DNA of 64,000 nucleotides, taken from assembly GCF_005404815.1 (NCBI RefSeq), contig NZ_BJDF01000017.1, positions 1 through 64,000 of the forward strand, in the 5' to 3' direction. How positions within the stretch are numbered: position 1 is the first letter of the stretch; each line of letters begins with the position of its first letter. The DNA comes from Companilactobacillus huachuanensis. Its GTDB lineage: Bacteria; Bacillota; Bacilli; Lactobacillales; Lactobacillaceae. The notes beneath the pieces are model-generated. The model worked only from the letters and a program-made list of their open reading frames with translations, was not told the DNA's origin and did not search any database. Made by a program: the position numbers and the translations under genes. Of this stretch, positions 9,002 through 17,253 are shown piece by piece.

Positions 9002-9053
9002 AAAAAAAGTTTTTGAACAAAACCATAAAATGATTGTTCAAAAACTTTTTATT
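9002..9053 (-). terminator. terminator of the AraC-GH39 gene
   Basis: AAAGTTTTTGAACAA and TTGTTCAAAAACTTT form a long stem followed on the minus strand by a T-run. It begins at the stop codon of the gene ending at 9049. Confidence 0.75.
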
Positions 9054-11421
9054 TAAGATAGCTCAAGGATATTAACATGAAAGTATTGGCTTCTATTGTC
9101 TCTTCAACATTTATCACATTATCATTTACATCTTTTCTGGTTACCTGTAATTCAGGTATACTCATGTTCTTCAGATAATTTTCATCATCTAAAGTAAGAT
9201 GAGATGAATAATTTAACATTTTCCATAGTCCCAAGATATTTCCATGATTTTGATCAACCGTTTGCTTTCTTATTTCGTAGATACCATTGTTAACGTTATC
9301 TAGCTGAATTTTAATTTCCGTTGGTTCAACATCAAGAAATATTTTGTCATAATCATCCCTAGACACATTGCCTTTATTTAGATAATAGTAGTTATTAAAT
9401 GGTTTTGAACAATTCAATAAAATAGTAAATGAATCCATTCCATCTGTAGAAACAAAGCTGTTATTGTCACTGTAAAGTTTCTTATTCAGTAATTTATTCA
9501 AAAATTCGAATGCATAAAAAGATGGTTTCTTTATATCGTTCTTAGTAATTATTCCAGACGCACCATATAATATTTCTGACGAATCAGAATATTCTGAATA
9601 AATGTCTGATCCCATCCAATAGGCGGTCTCTTCGGCAGACTCCAATTCATTTGTAATATTCTGAATCATATATGCACCTTTAAAAGTGGTATCATTCAAA
9701 ACATTCCGATTCGAAACGGTTAGATTCCACTCAGTAACATAGATATCTATATCAGGATAAAAACGTTCAAATGTATCTCGTGCATTCTCAATAAAATATT
9801 GCAGTTGATTCATTCGAGTCGAAATACCATCAATTTCATAGGGATAATCAGAAATGGAAATAAAATCCGGTTCAAACTGAATCTCTTTCCAGACAGAAAC
9901 AATTCTTTTTATTTCATCTGTTGTTTGGCCCTCGTACATAACGAATTCACAGCCACCTATCTTAGCAGCATTGATAGAGCTTTTCAAAACCTTTATCGTT
10001 GTTTTCATCCAATTGATATACCATTCATCTAGATAATCATTCTCATAAATTTTGTCCCATTTATTAGGTTTCCAAATTTCGAATAACCAACTTGAGATAG
10101 CTCTATTGCCATACCTAAATCGGATATGGTCGACCCATTTACTCAACACACTAAACCAGGAATCGCCTTCTTTTGATAACATTTCCTCGTTTGTTTGATA
10201 ATTTAATGGTTTATTAGACAAGTTTACAGTTAATATGCGAGGCTTGGGTCCTAAAACAATAAATGGTTTCATATCATTTTCGAGGATAAAATCAATAACC
10301 GTATCTAATTTATCAAAATTGACATTATCAGTATTTTCATCAACATCAACAGATTCAAAAATATTCCAAATACGTAAATATTTAAACCCTAAATCTTCAT
10401 GTAAACGCTTTGCAGATTTTTGGACTCTTTCTTGCAATAAGCTCATAGCATTACCCATATTGATAATGGATTGCCAATTCTTTCTAAAGTTTGTATATTT
10501 TCTAGAATCAATCTTCACTTCATGAGTAGATTTTGTTATTTTGGGAATATCATCTGAATGCTGTTTTAAAAATAAGAACGTTTTATTTTTGATCAATTTT
10601 TTATTCTTATCAGATTCATTTTTATTACGATACTTATTTCTATATTCTTTGGGTGATAATCCATATTCCTTTTTGAAAAGTTGATTAAACCCGGATATAC
10701 TATTAAATCCATTCTTCATTGAAATATCAGTAATTCCCATATCTGTATTAATCAAATCATTTACCGTATGATACAATCTAACACTGTTCAAATAGCGCAG
10801 AAAGCCATTACCTAATTGTTTTTTGAAAAATCTAGACAAGTACCCTTCCGATATAAAAAGTTCCTCTGATAATTGAGTTAACGTCAATCGTCGCATGTAG
10901 TTTTTTCTGATATAAGTTCTAATTTGTTGTGTGCGCACATCCCCATTGGAATAGCTCTTACCTTTGTCCATTTTATACAAGTAATTCTTAACTAAAAAAT
11001 CCATCAATTTGTAGAATATACTAAACTTGAAAAAATCATTTTTACCTTCAACCTGCAAATCATAAAAAATAAGTTCATTTAATAAAGACTTCAATACGAC
11101 AACATTATTGTCGTTCGTCCCATTAGGATCTATCCATAGAAAGTACAGGTCTGTACCTATAGATTCATTAAATATCTGAGGATTAAAACAGACTGAAACA
11201 AGTAAGGCTCCATCATGAGAATTTACACTATAATATCTACCTTCATTAACTATTAAAGGCATTCCTTTCTGAAGGAAGTAATCTTTATTATCTATTCTTA
11301 CTGTACTTGTCCCATCCAAACAATAAAGTAATCTAACGGAATCATTATATTGATAACCCGAATTATATAAAATCTCTGACTCTAGAGAGAAATCCTCATT
11401 ATTACAGCCTACTTTAACCAT
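9049..11421 (-). CDS. AraC-family regulator fused to a GH39 (beta-xylosidase-like) domain lacking the acid/base residue
   Basis: This 790-residue protein has three parts: an N-terminal cupin-like sensor (about 10-115), an AraC double helix-turn-helix (about 165-265, with LTLTQLSEELFISEGYLSRF and FNQLFKKEYGLSPKEYR), and a C-terminal GH39-like TIM barrel (about 305-790). The nucleophile-type motif VTEWN is kept (Glu564). The usual acid/base motif WNEPN reads WKPN at residue 451 (FEIWKPNKW), so the Glu is absent. The barrel is therefore probably a sugar sensor and not an enzyme. GAGGTG precedes the ATG. It follows the ROK kinase gene by 42 nt and precedes the GPH transporter, which it may regulate. 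Confidence 0.85.
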   Translation of the reverse strand: MVKVGCNNEDFSLESEILYNSGYQYNDSVRLLYCLDGTSTVRIDNKDYFLQKGMPLIVNEGRYYSVNSHDGALLVSVCFNPQIFNESIGTDLYFLWIDPNGTNDNNVVVLKSLLNELIFYDLQVEGKNDFFKFSIFYKLMDFLVKNYLYKMDKGKSYSNGDVRTQQIRTYIRKNYMRRLTLTQLSEELFISEGYLSRFFKKQLGNGFLRYLNSVRLYHTVNDLINTDMGITDISMKNGFNSISGFNQLFKKEYGLSPKEYRNKYRNKNESDKNKKLIKNKTFLFLKQHSDDIPKITKSTHEVKIDSRKYTNFRKNWQSIINMGNAMSLLQERVQKSAKRLHEDLGFKYLRIWNIFESVDVDENTDNVNFDKLDTVIDFILENDMKPFIVLGPKPRILTVNLSNKPLNYQTNEEMLSKEGDSWFSVLSKWVDHIRFRYGNRAISSWLFEIWKPNKWDKIYENDYLDEWYINWMKTTIKVLKSSINAAKIGGCEFVMYEGQTTDEIKRIVSVWKEIQFEPDFISISDYPYEIDGISTRMNQLQYFIENARDTFERFYPDIDIYVTEWNLTVSNRNVLNDTTFKGAYMIQNITNELESAEETAYWMGSDIYSEYSDSSEILYGASGIITKNDIKKPSFYAFEFLNKLLNKKLYSDNNSFVSTDGMDSFTILLNCSKPFNNYYYLNKGNVSRDDYDKIFLDVEPTEIKIQLDNVNNGIYEIRKQTVDQNHGNILGLWKMLNYSSHLTLDDENYLKNMSIPELQVTRKDVNDNVINVEETIEANTFMLISLSYLK

Positions 11422-11463
11422 TTGTTCACCTCATTAATTCCAAAAATATCCAAAATTAATTAA

Positions 11464-12393
11464 TTAAATATCTCCATAAAATACCGCATATGCATCACCT
11501 AAAATGCCCGCATCATTACCCAAATATGCTTTTTTTAGTGAGTAATTACCTCTTATCTGTGGAAATACATTCTTAGCAACTTGTTCCCGTAAAGGATCCA
11601 ACAATGCATCACCTGCATTAGATAGTCCTCCACCAATAATAACTCCCTCCACATCAAGGGCATTAATGATTCCAGCAATCGCCAGTCCAAGACGTTTAAC
11701 CGTCAAATCCAAAGCCTCTTGGGCATACTTATTTCCTTTTTCCAGATCTTCGAATAAATCAACAGAAGTATATTCATTCTTTTCAATATTATTTTCTTCA
11801 AAAATTTTACTAATAGTTTTTACTAGCCCATTAGCTGATGCAAATGTTTCCAAACAATTAATATTTCCACAACCACAAACTCTGTGCTCATCAGACTCTA
11901 CTGGGATATGACCTATTTCACCACCTGCAGAATGAACACCATTTATAACTTTTCCATCGATTACAATTCCACCACCAACACCAGTTCCTAGAGTTATGAA
12001 AACAAAATTACTTTTATTTTGAGCAGCGCCTTTCCACATTTCACCCAACGTAGCAGCATTGGCATCATTTAGAAGAACAACCGGTAAGTTCAGTTTGGCA
12101 GAAATTATTTGTCTTAATGGGACATTATTCCATCCCAAGTTAACTGCCTTCAAAACATTTCCACCGTTATTGGAAATTGGACCTGGTACTCCGATACCAA
12201 TACCAATAATTTCATCATTTTCTGTATCAACGGTATTCATTTTTACAGAATCAACAATATCATCCGGTAGATGTCCACCATTATCAGTTACATTAGTATC
12301 AATGTTCCATTTCTTTAAAACTTCGCCATTCTCACTAATTAATGCAAATTTTACGGCAGTTCCACCGATATCAACTGAAATCACTTTTTTCAT
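11464..12393 (-). CDS. ROK-family sugar kinase (glucokinase-like)
   Basis: This 309-residue protein begins with the phosphate-binding motif SVDIGGTAVKFA and carries the ROK zinc motif (HRVCGCGNINCLE) and GTGVGGGIVIDG. Family members phosphorylate glucose, fructose, mannose or allose using ATP. No DNA-binding domain precedes the kinase fold, so it is an enzyme rather than a ROK repressor. It is downstream of the deglycosidase-like genes and could phosphorylate sugar released by them. A perfect AT-rich inverted repeat lies 36 nt upstream. Confidence 0.85.
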   Translation of the reverse strand: MKKVISVDIGGTAVKFALISENGEVLKKWNIDTNVTDNGGHLPDDIVDSVKMNTVDTENDEIIGIGIGVPGPISNNGGNVLKAVNLGWNNVPLRQIISAKLNLPVVLLNDANAATLGEMWKGAAQNKSNFVFITLGTGVGGGIVIDGKVINGVHSAGGEIGHIPVESDEHRVCGCGNINCLETFASANGLVKTISKIFEENNIEKNEYTSVDLFEDLEKGNKYAQEALDLTVKRLGLAIAGIINALDVEGVIIGGGLSNAGDALLDPLREQVAKNVFPQIRGNYSLKKAYLGNDAGILGDAYAVFYGDI

Positions 12394-12428
12394 TAGTAAA
12401 ACTCTCTTTTCTCATATTTGAATTTTAC

Positions 12429-12454
12429 TAGTATATATATCTATATATATACTA
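12429..12454. promoter_or_regulatory. perfect 12-bp inverted repeat before the ROK kinase gene
   Basis: TAGTATATATAT and its exact reverse complement are separated by CT. The position directly upstream of the kinase start and the short spacer suggest a dimeric repressor operator, although the sequence is low-complexity AT. Confidence 0.45.
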
Positions 12455-12487
12455 ATATAATTTTGTTTGTACTACTACTTAATTCAA

Positions 12488-12520
12488 CAAAAAAAGGAGA
12501 GCGAAACTTTTCACCCTCCC
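12488..12520 (-). terminator. terminator after the deglycosidase-like operon
   Basis: On the minus strand GGAGGGTGA pairs with TCGCTCTCC (two G-U pairs) and is followed by seven T. It starts about 18 nt after the stop at 12538 and separates this operon from the ROK kinase gene. Confidence 0.75.
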
Positions 12521-12537
12521 CAACAATAAACGATATA

Positions 12538-13524
12538 TTATAAATTCTTTTCTTTTACCAATTTATTTTCCATAGCAATGTGGCGTTTAACCATTTCCAC
12601 ACTATGGTGAGCTCCTGCGTCTTCATATTCTGTCATGATAAATCCATCAAATCCAGCCTCAGCAACAACTGGAAGAATTTCATTATAAGGAATACTTGCT
12701 TCCATCAAATCCTCACTGACATAATGACACTTACCATGAAGTTCAAAAGTATACGGCATAATTTGTTTCAATCCTTCTAGGGTTTCTTTAGCACTCTTCT
12801 TGAATTGAACAAATCCATACATTTGTGTAAGAACTGTCATAGCTGCAGGACTATCATCGATTTTCTTAACTTTCTCAGTTGCTTCTGCTTGTGGCACTTC
12901 ATCATACTTCATTTGTGCCATCATCTTCAAAGTACTTTCTGCAACACCATCTTTTAATGCCTGATCCCAATAAGGTTTGTTGGGTCTTGTGGCAAAGATA
13001 CCAAAATCTGGGATAAATCCAATGTACTTAGATCCACTGGCTTCAAAAGCCTTACGATACGCCATAATCATTGGTGAAGTTGGTGTTTCAGGATTATGAA
13101 TTTCAATACCAACCTTGATTCCATATTCTTCGGCCAATGGTGCTAATCGTACCATCGCCTCTGGAGACATCAAGAATTGTTCACGAACAATCTTACATCC
13201 CAATTTATGAGCTTGTTTTAAGTCATTAACGGCCATTCCATACATTTCATCTTCAGTAAGATCACGATCTTTACGCATACCACGATCCATATTTGCAGCG
13301 TAGCAAATTGGACCAATGCCATATTTACGTTTACATTCTTCAATAAATCCGACAAATTCATCTGATACATATGGATAAGTTGGAATCATTTGTGTAGCAA
13401 CAATTTCATATCCTTGTGCACCTACCTCGGCAGCTGTACGAATACAATCTTCTAGTGACAACTCGCCTCTAATATATTCAGTACCAAAACTGAATAGAGT
13501 TGCACCAACTTTAAATTTAGCCAT
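12538..13524 (-). CDS. C-glycoside deglycosidase alpha-subunit-like TIM-barrel protein (DgpC/CarB type)
   Basis: This 328-residue TIM-barrel protein belongs to the sugar phosphate isomerase/epimerase superfamily. Candidate metal-binding positions are VGIEIHNPETP, GFIPDFGIFATRP, FELHGKCHYV and IMTEYEDAG. In the known C-glycoside deglycosidases (DgpB-DgpC of the intestinal strain PUE and related complexes), a protein of this kind forms the catalytic alpha subunit and cleaves the C-C glycosidic bond of a 3-oxo-glycoside with Mn2+. The call rests mainly on the 16-nt linkage to the small beta-type gene upstream and on the oxidoreductase before that. An ordinary isomerase is the alternative. AGGAGG lies upstream of the ATG. 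Confidence 0.72.
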   Translation of the reverse strand: MAKFKVGATLFSFGTEYIRGELSLEDCIRTAAEVGAQGYEIVATQMIPTYPYVSDEFVGFIEECKRKYGIGPICYAANMDRGMRKDRDLTEDEMYGMAVNDLKQAHKLGCKIVREQFLMSPEAMVRLAPLAEEYGIKVGIEIHNPETPTSPMIMAYRKAFEASGSKYIGFIPDFGIFATRPNKPYWDQALKDGVAESTLKMMAQMKYDEVPQAEATEKVKKIDDSPAAMTVLTQMYGFVQFKKSAKETLEGLKQIMPYTFELHGKCHYVSEDLMEASIPYNEILPVVAEAGFDGFIMTEYEDAGAHHSVEMVKRHIAMENKLVKEKNL

Positions 13525-13540
13525 TGATTCTCATTCCTCC

Positions 13541-13972
13541 TTAATCGATTACTGGCAATGTTTTCTCGCCACAGCTGTTATATTCCATATACTGATGGTT
13601 GGGTCCAATAGGCATATAAGGTGCTCTAAAGAATAAAGTAACCTTTACATTGTGATCTCCTGAATCAAGACCACCAACTTTAAGAACTTTAATAGTTGCA
13701 GGTTTTAAAATTGGCCAGAACTCTGTGTATGCTTCAGATAGTTGCCATGGTGCTAATTCCTTACCATTTAGACAAAATCTAATTTCATCATCACTTACTT
13801 TTTTCCCATCAACTTCAATTCCAAATTCGTCAATTACTGAAAGGAAATGTCCTCTGTAATAACTTAAACGAATGTCAAATTGATAACCATTTTTCTTTCC
13901 ATCAACGTATGTGTTTTTCAAACTATTATCTGGTACAACATCTACGAAGTTCATTCGTAATGCAAATGTCAT
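13541..13972 (-). CDS. C-glycoside deglycosidase beta-subunit-like protein (DgpB type, DUF6379-like)
   Basis: This 143-residue protein has no signal peptide or membrane segment and a beta-rich pattern. Features I recall from the small beta subunits of C-glycoside deglycosidases are present in order: an early NGYQFDIRLSYYRG block, IEVDGKKV followed by DEIRFCLNGKE, VGGLDSGDHNVKVTL, and a late RAPYMP. In characterised complexes this subunit packs against the TIM-barrel alpha subunit, and both are required. The gene is flanked at 31 and 16 nt by the oxidoreductase and the barrel, exactly the partners expected. Family assignment is from memory of the pattern, not a search. Confidence 0.7.
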   Translation of the reverse strand: MTFALRMNFVDVVPDNSLKNTYVDGKKNGYQFDIRLSYYRGHFLSVIDEFGIEVDGKKVSDDEIRFCLNGKELAPWQLSEAYTEFWPILKPATIKVLKVGGLDSGDHNVKVTLFFRAPYMPIGPNHQYMEYNSCGEKTLPVID

Positions 13973-14003
13973 CTGATATTCCTCCGTTTCAAAATAAATA
14001 CTA

Positions 14004-15116
14004 TTAATAAGTAATCTTAACTAATTCGCCAGTTGCAGCAGCCTTATAAATTGCATTAAGAATTTGTGTAACCTTATATGCTTGTTCTGGTTTAACTAAT
14101 GGTTCACCATCATTAGCAACTGCATCAAGCCATTGACCTGCTTCAATAACTTCTGGCTTATTATTACCACCATCAAAGTAATCAATGTTTCCTGAAGGAC
14201 TAAGTTTTTCTTCTGACAATAAGCCGTTATGTGCACGATTGAAAATCAATTGATCTTGTTGATAACTCATGCCTGAAAGAATTTCAGCCCCGGCTTTTGT
14301 ACCACATAGAGTAGTAGCAGCTTCTTTAGAATCACGGACATTCAAAGCCCATGATGATTCAAGGTAAATAGTTGCACCATTTTCCATCTTGATAAAACCA
14401 AATGCTGAATCTTCAACTTCAAACGTCTTAGGATCCCAAGGTCCAAACATATTACCTTCTGTTGCTTCTTGCATGTGACCTAATTTTTCAAACACTGATC
14501 CATCAATAGAAACTGGTTTGTAATTATTCATACACCATAGAGTAATATCCAAAGCATGTGTACCAATATCAATTAATGGGCCACCACCTTGTTTAGATTT
14601 ATCTGGAAAGACACCCCAAGTAGGAACGGCACGACGACGAAGAGCATGTGCTTTAGCAAAATAAATATCACCTAATTCACCATTCTCACAAGCTTTATGT
14701 AAAGCTTGAACTTCTGGTCTAAATCTATTTTGATAACCAATAGTAAATTTCTTACCTGACTTCTTCCATGCCTCAATCATCTTTTTGGCCATTTCTGGTT
14801 TATCTGACATTGGCTTTTCACAAAATACATTTTTACCTGCTTCAAATGCGGCAATGGTAATTGGTGCATGAGCAACATTTGGAGTTAGAACATTGACAAT
14901 ATCAATGCTGTCATCCTTTAAAAGTTCATGATAATCTGTATAAACTTTGGCACCTGGGTCACCAAAGTTCTTTGCTGACTCTTCAGCACATTCAGGAATA
15001 ATATCACAGAATGCAACTAATTCAACTTGATCCTTATAGTGAGACAAAGCTGGGAAATGTTTTTGATGTGCAATACCTCCACATCCAATAATTCCAATTC
15101 TCAATTTCTTAGCCAT
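14004..15116 (-). CDS. Gfo/Idh/MocA oxidoreductase, DgpA-like (glycoside 3-oxidation)
   Basis: This protein has 370 residues from the ATG at 15116, chosen because AGGAGG precedes it by about 10 nt; the ATG at 15140 has no such site. The Rossmann motif IGIIGCGGIAHQKHF and the CEKPMSDKP signature are clear, with DIGTHALDITLWCM in the second domain. In C-glycoside catabolism a DgpA-type enzyme oxidises the glucosyl 3-OH to give the 3-oxo-glycoside used by the DgpB-DgpC pair. It is the first gene of this three-gene unit and has a cre-like site upstream. Other sugars or inositol are possible substrates. Confidence 0.75.
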   Translation of the reverse strand: MAKKLRIGIIGCGGIAHQKHFPALSHYKDQVELVAFCDIIPECAEESAKNFGDPGAKVYTDYHELLKDDSIDIVNVLTPNVAHAPITIAAFEAGKNVFCEKPMSDKPEMAKKMIEAWKKSGKKFTIGYQNRFRPEVQALHKACENGELGDIYFAKAHALRRRAVPTWGVFPDKSKQGGGPLIDIGTHALDITLWCMNNYKPVSIDGSVFEKLGHMQEATEGNMFGPWDPKTFEVEDSAFGFIKMENGATIYLESSWALNVRDSKEAATTLCGTKAGAEILSGMSYQQDQLIFNRAHNGLLSEEKLSPSGNIDYFDGGNNKPEVIEAGQWLDAVANDGEPLVKPEQAYKVTQILNAIYKAAATGELVKITY

Positions 15117-15162
15117 TATTTTAATTCCTCCTAAATTCATATCATGGTTAAATTATATTAAT

Positions 15163-15176
15163 AAAGCGCTTTCGTG
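15163..15176. promoter_or_regulatory. cre-like site upstream of the deglycosidase-like operon
   Basis: ATAAAGCGCTTTCG has the perfect AAAGCGCTTT core of a catabolite-responsive element but weak outer positions. It lies about 47 nt upstream of the first gene of the operon. Confidence 0.5.
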
Positions 15177-15318
15177 ACTGTATCGTATATTTACCATTTA
15201 TTATCAAATTCTTTACTTGTTCTACTTCGTTAAAACCTTAAACTATTAAAAAAATGACCTTTTACCATGTAAAAAAATCACTTACATCTATTTCTATATA
15301 TTTTGGCTATTATGACAA

Positions 15319-15375
15319 GAAAAAGAGGCTATTTCTCACTTAGAATTACTAAAGTGAAAAACAGCCTCTTTTTGA
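15319..15375. terminator. strong bidirectional terminator after the beta-glucoside PTS gene
   Basis: AAAAAGAGGCT...CACTTTAG-type arms (GAGGCT/AGCCTC and CACTTTAG/CTAAAGTG, with minor mismatches) form a long hairpin with A- and T-runs on both sides. It lies about 40 nt beyond the PTS stop at 15416 and insulates the deglycosidase-like operon. Confidence 0.8.
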
Positions 15376-15415
15376 TAAATATCTAATAAAGACAACTTAT
15401 TGCCTATTTATATGT

Positions 15416-17248
15416 TTAATTCGCAGTTACCACTTGACCAACCATATCTCCAACTTTTATATCACCTAATAATTCATTATCTAGTTGTTTATCAGGTTGA
15501 GTCAAAATTACCATAACAATAGGATCTTTCTTTTCTTTCTTTATCATATCTATGTTCATATCAGCGATAAGATCACCCTTTTTAACGTGGTCACCCTCTT
15601 TTATTTTTACATCAAAGGGCAAACCATTCAATTCTACAGTGTCTAGTCCCATATGAATTAATACTTCATTTCCGGAATAAGATTTAAGACCTATCGCATG
15701 CTTAGTATTTGCTACCATTGAGATTATTCCATTGACAGGACTGTAAACTCCTCTATTATTTGGTTCTACAGCAAATCCATCTCCTACTAATCCCTTAGAG
15801 AATACTTCATCATTAACATCAGAAAGTGGTATGACCTTTCCACCAACAGGTTGATAAATATTTAAATCATTCTCACTTGTGCTATCTTTTGATCCTACCA
15901 TTCTTTTTGTAATAACGTATGTGAATCCAAATGATAATACAAAAGACATAACCAATGTAATTACTGACATATAGAAATTAGAATCAATTTTGCCATTACT
16001 TGCGTGAATAAATGTAGGTAATGCAGCGATTCCTGGCGAAACGATTGCATATTGTTTTAAAGAAACTAAACCAGCAAAGGCTCCACTGATACCGGCAGCA
16101 GCCATAGTACTCAACAAAGCAATTTTGTTCTTAATTAACACACCAAAAATTGCAGGTTCAGTAATACCCATTACCCCGGTAATTCCAGCTGACAATGCTA
16201 ATTGTTTCTTCTTACTTTCATTAGTAGTTATAGCAACGGCAAGTGCAGCCGCTCCAACAGCTACATTAGCAGCCAACATTCCCGGTAAAACGAAAGCATC
16301 ATAGCCTATACTTGCTACTGATGCAATACACAATGGGAACAATGCCTGATTAGTACCTGTCATAACTAATAATGGCGTTAAAGCACCCATCAAACCAACT
16401 GAAACCCATCCTAATTTTAGATTAATAAAGTTCAAGACATTTGCTATTACTGTACCAATTTGGAATCCGAGGGGGCCAAGCCAAAGCAATGTAACTGGAA
16501 CAACAATCAACATTGTGATTAACGGTTTCGTAAAAAATTTAATACTCTTCGGTGTAATCTTATCCATACCAACATCAATTAGTTTCATAAACAGAACACC
16601 TAAAAGGATTGGAATAACACTAGTATTATATTGAATCTGTGGTACTGATAATCCTAAGAATTCAAGTCCTTTAGCACTATCAATTGTTTTATAAACGAGC
16701 GTAGCACCTAAGAATGCTCCCATCATGGGGTTCATATTTAATTTCTTTGATGCACTATATCCTAAATAAACAGGTAAAAAGTAATACCCAGCTTCATAAA
16801 TACCATTCAAAATGGTATATGTGCCGCTCTTCGTGCTTAGTCCGAAGAATGTAACACCAATATTAAGTACCGCCGAAACCAATCCAGCAGCAACCAATAC
16901 TCCTAGAATTGGTACAAAGGTTCCACTAATAAAATCGATTATAGTTTGGCCAAGATGTTTCCATGTGAATTTAACTTTGGCGGTTTTATTATTTGAGACA
17001 TCCCCTATTGATTTGACAAAAGCATTGTAAACATTAGCAACATCAGTACCAATTACAATTTGATATTCATCGTCTCTAATTACGGTTCCAGCAATGCCTT
17101 CAATTTTTGATACAGAATTGTCATCAATATTATTCTTATCTTTATATTGAATTCTCAGCCTTGTAGCACAATGGTTAACATTTATAACATTATCTTTGCC
17201 GCCAATATCTTTTAGGATATTGTTAGCCATGTCATGATAATTACTCAT
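15416..17248 (-). CDS. bglP: beta-glucoside PTS EIIBCA permease
   Basis: This protein of about 610 residues has domain order B-C-A. The EIIB Cys lies in VNHCATRLRI, a polytopic EIIC domain covers about residues 95-450, and the C-terminal EIIA domain carries the His of VLIHMGLDTVELNG. This is the usual BglP/BglF arrangement for importing and phosphorylating beta-glucosides. The ATG at 17248 lies just past the stop of the GH1 gene, and GGGGG of that gene's last codons serves as its ribosome site. The pair forms an uptake and hydrolysis unit with the RpiR regulator at 18814. The exact glucoside is not evident. Confidence 0.9.
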   Translation of the reverse strand: MSNYHDMANNILKDIGGKDNVINVNHCATRLRIQYKDKNNIDDNSVSKIEGIAGTVIRDDEYQIVIGTDVANVYNAFVKSIGDVSNNKTAKVKFTWKHLGQTIIDFISGTFVPILGVLVAAGLVSAVLNIGVTFFGLSTKSGTYTILNGIYEAGYYFLPVYLGYSASKKLNMNPMMGAFLGATLVYKTIDSAKGLEFLGLSVPQIQYNTSVIPILLGVLFMKLIDVGMDKITPKSIKFFTKPLITMLIVVPVTLLWLGPLGFQIGTVIANVLNFINLKLGWVSVGLMGALTPLLVMTGTNQALFPLCIASVASIGYDAFVLPGMLAANVAVGAAALAVAITTNESKKKQLALSAGITGVMGITEPAIFGVLIKNKIALLSTMAAAGISGAFAGLVSLKQYAIVSPGIAALPTFIHASNGKIDSNFYMSVITLVMSFVLSFGFTYVITKRMVGSKDSTSENDLNIYQPVGGKVIPLSDVNDEVFSKGLVGDGFAVEPNNRGVYSPVNGIISMVANTKHAIGLKSYSGNEVLIHMGLDTVELNGLPFDVKIKEGDHVKKGDLIADMNIDMIKKEKKDPIVMVILTQPDKQLDNELLGDIKVGDMVGQVVTAN

Positions 17249-17253
17249 TGGAT

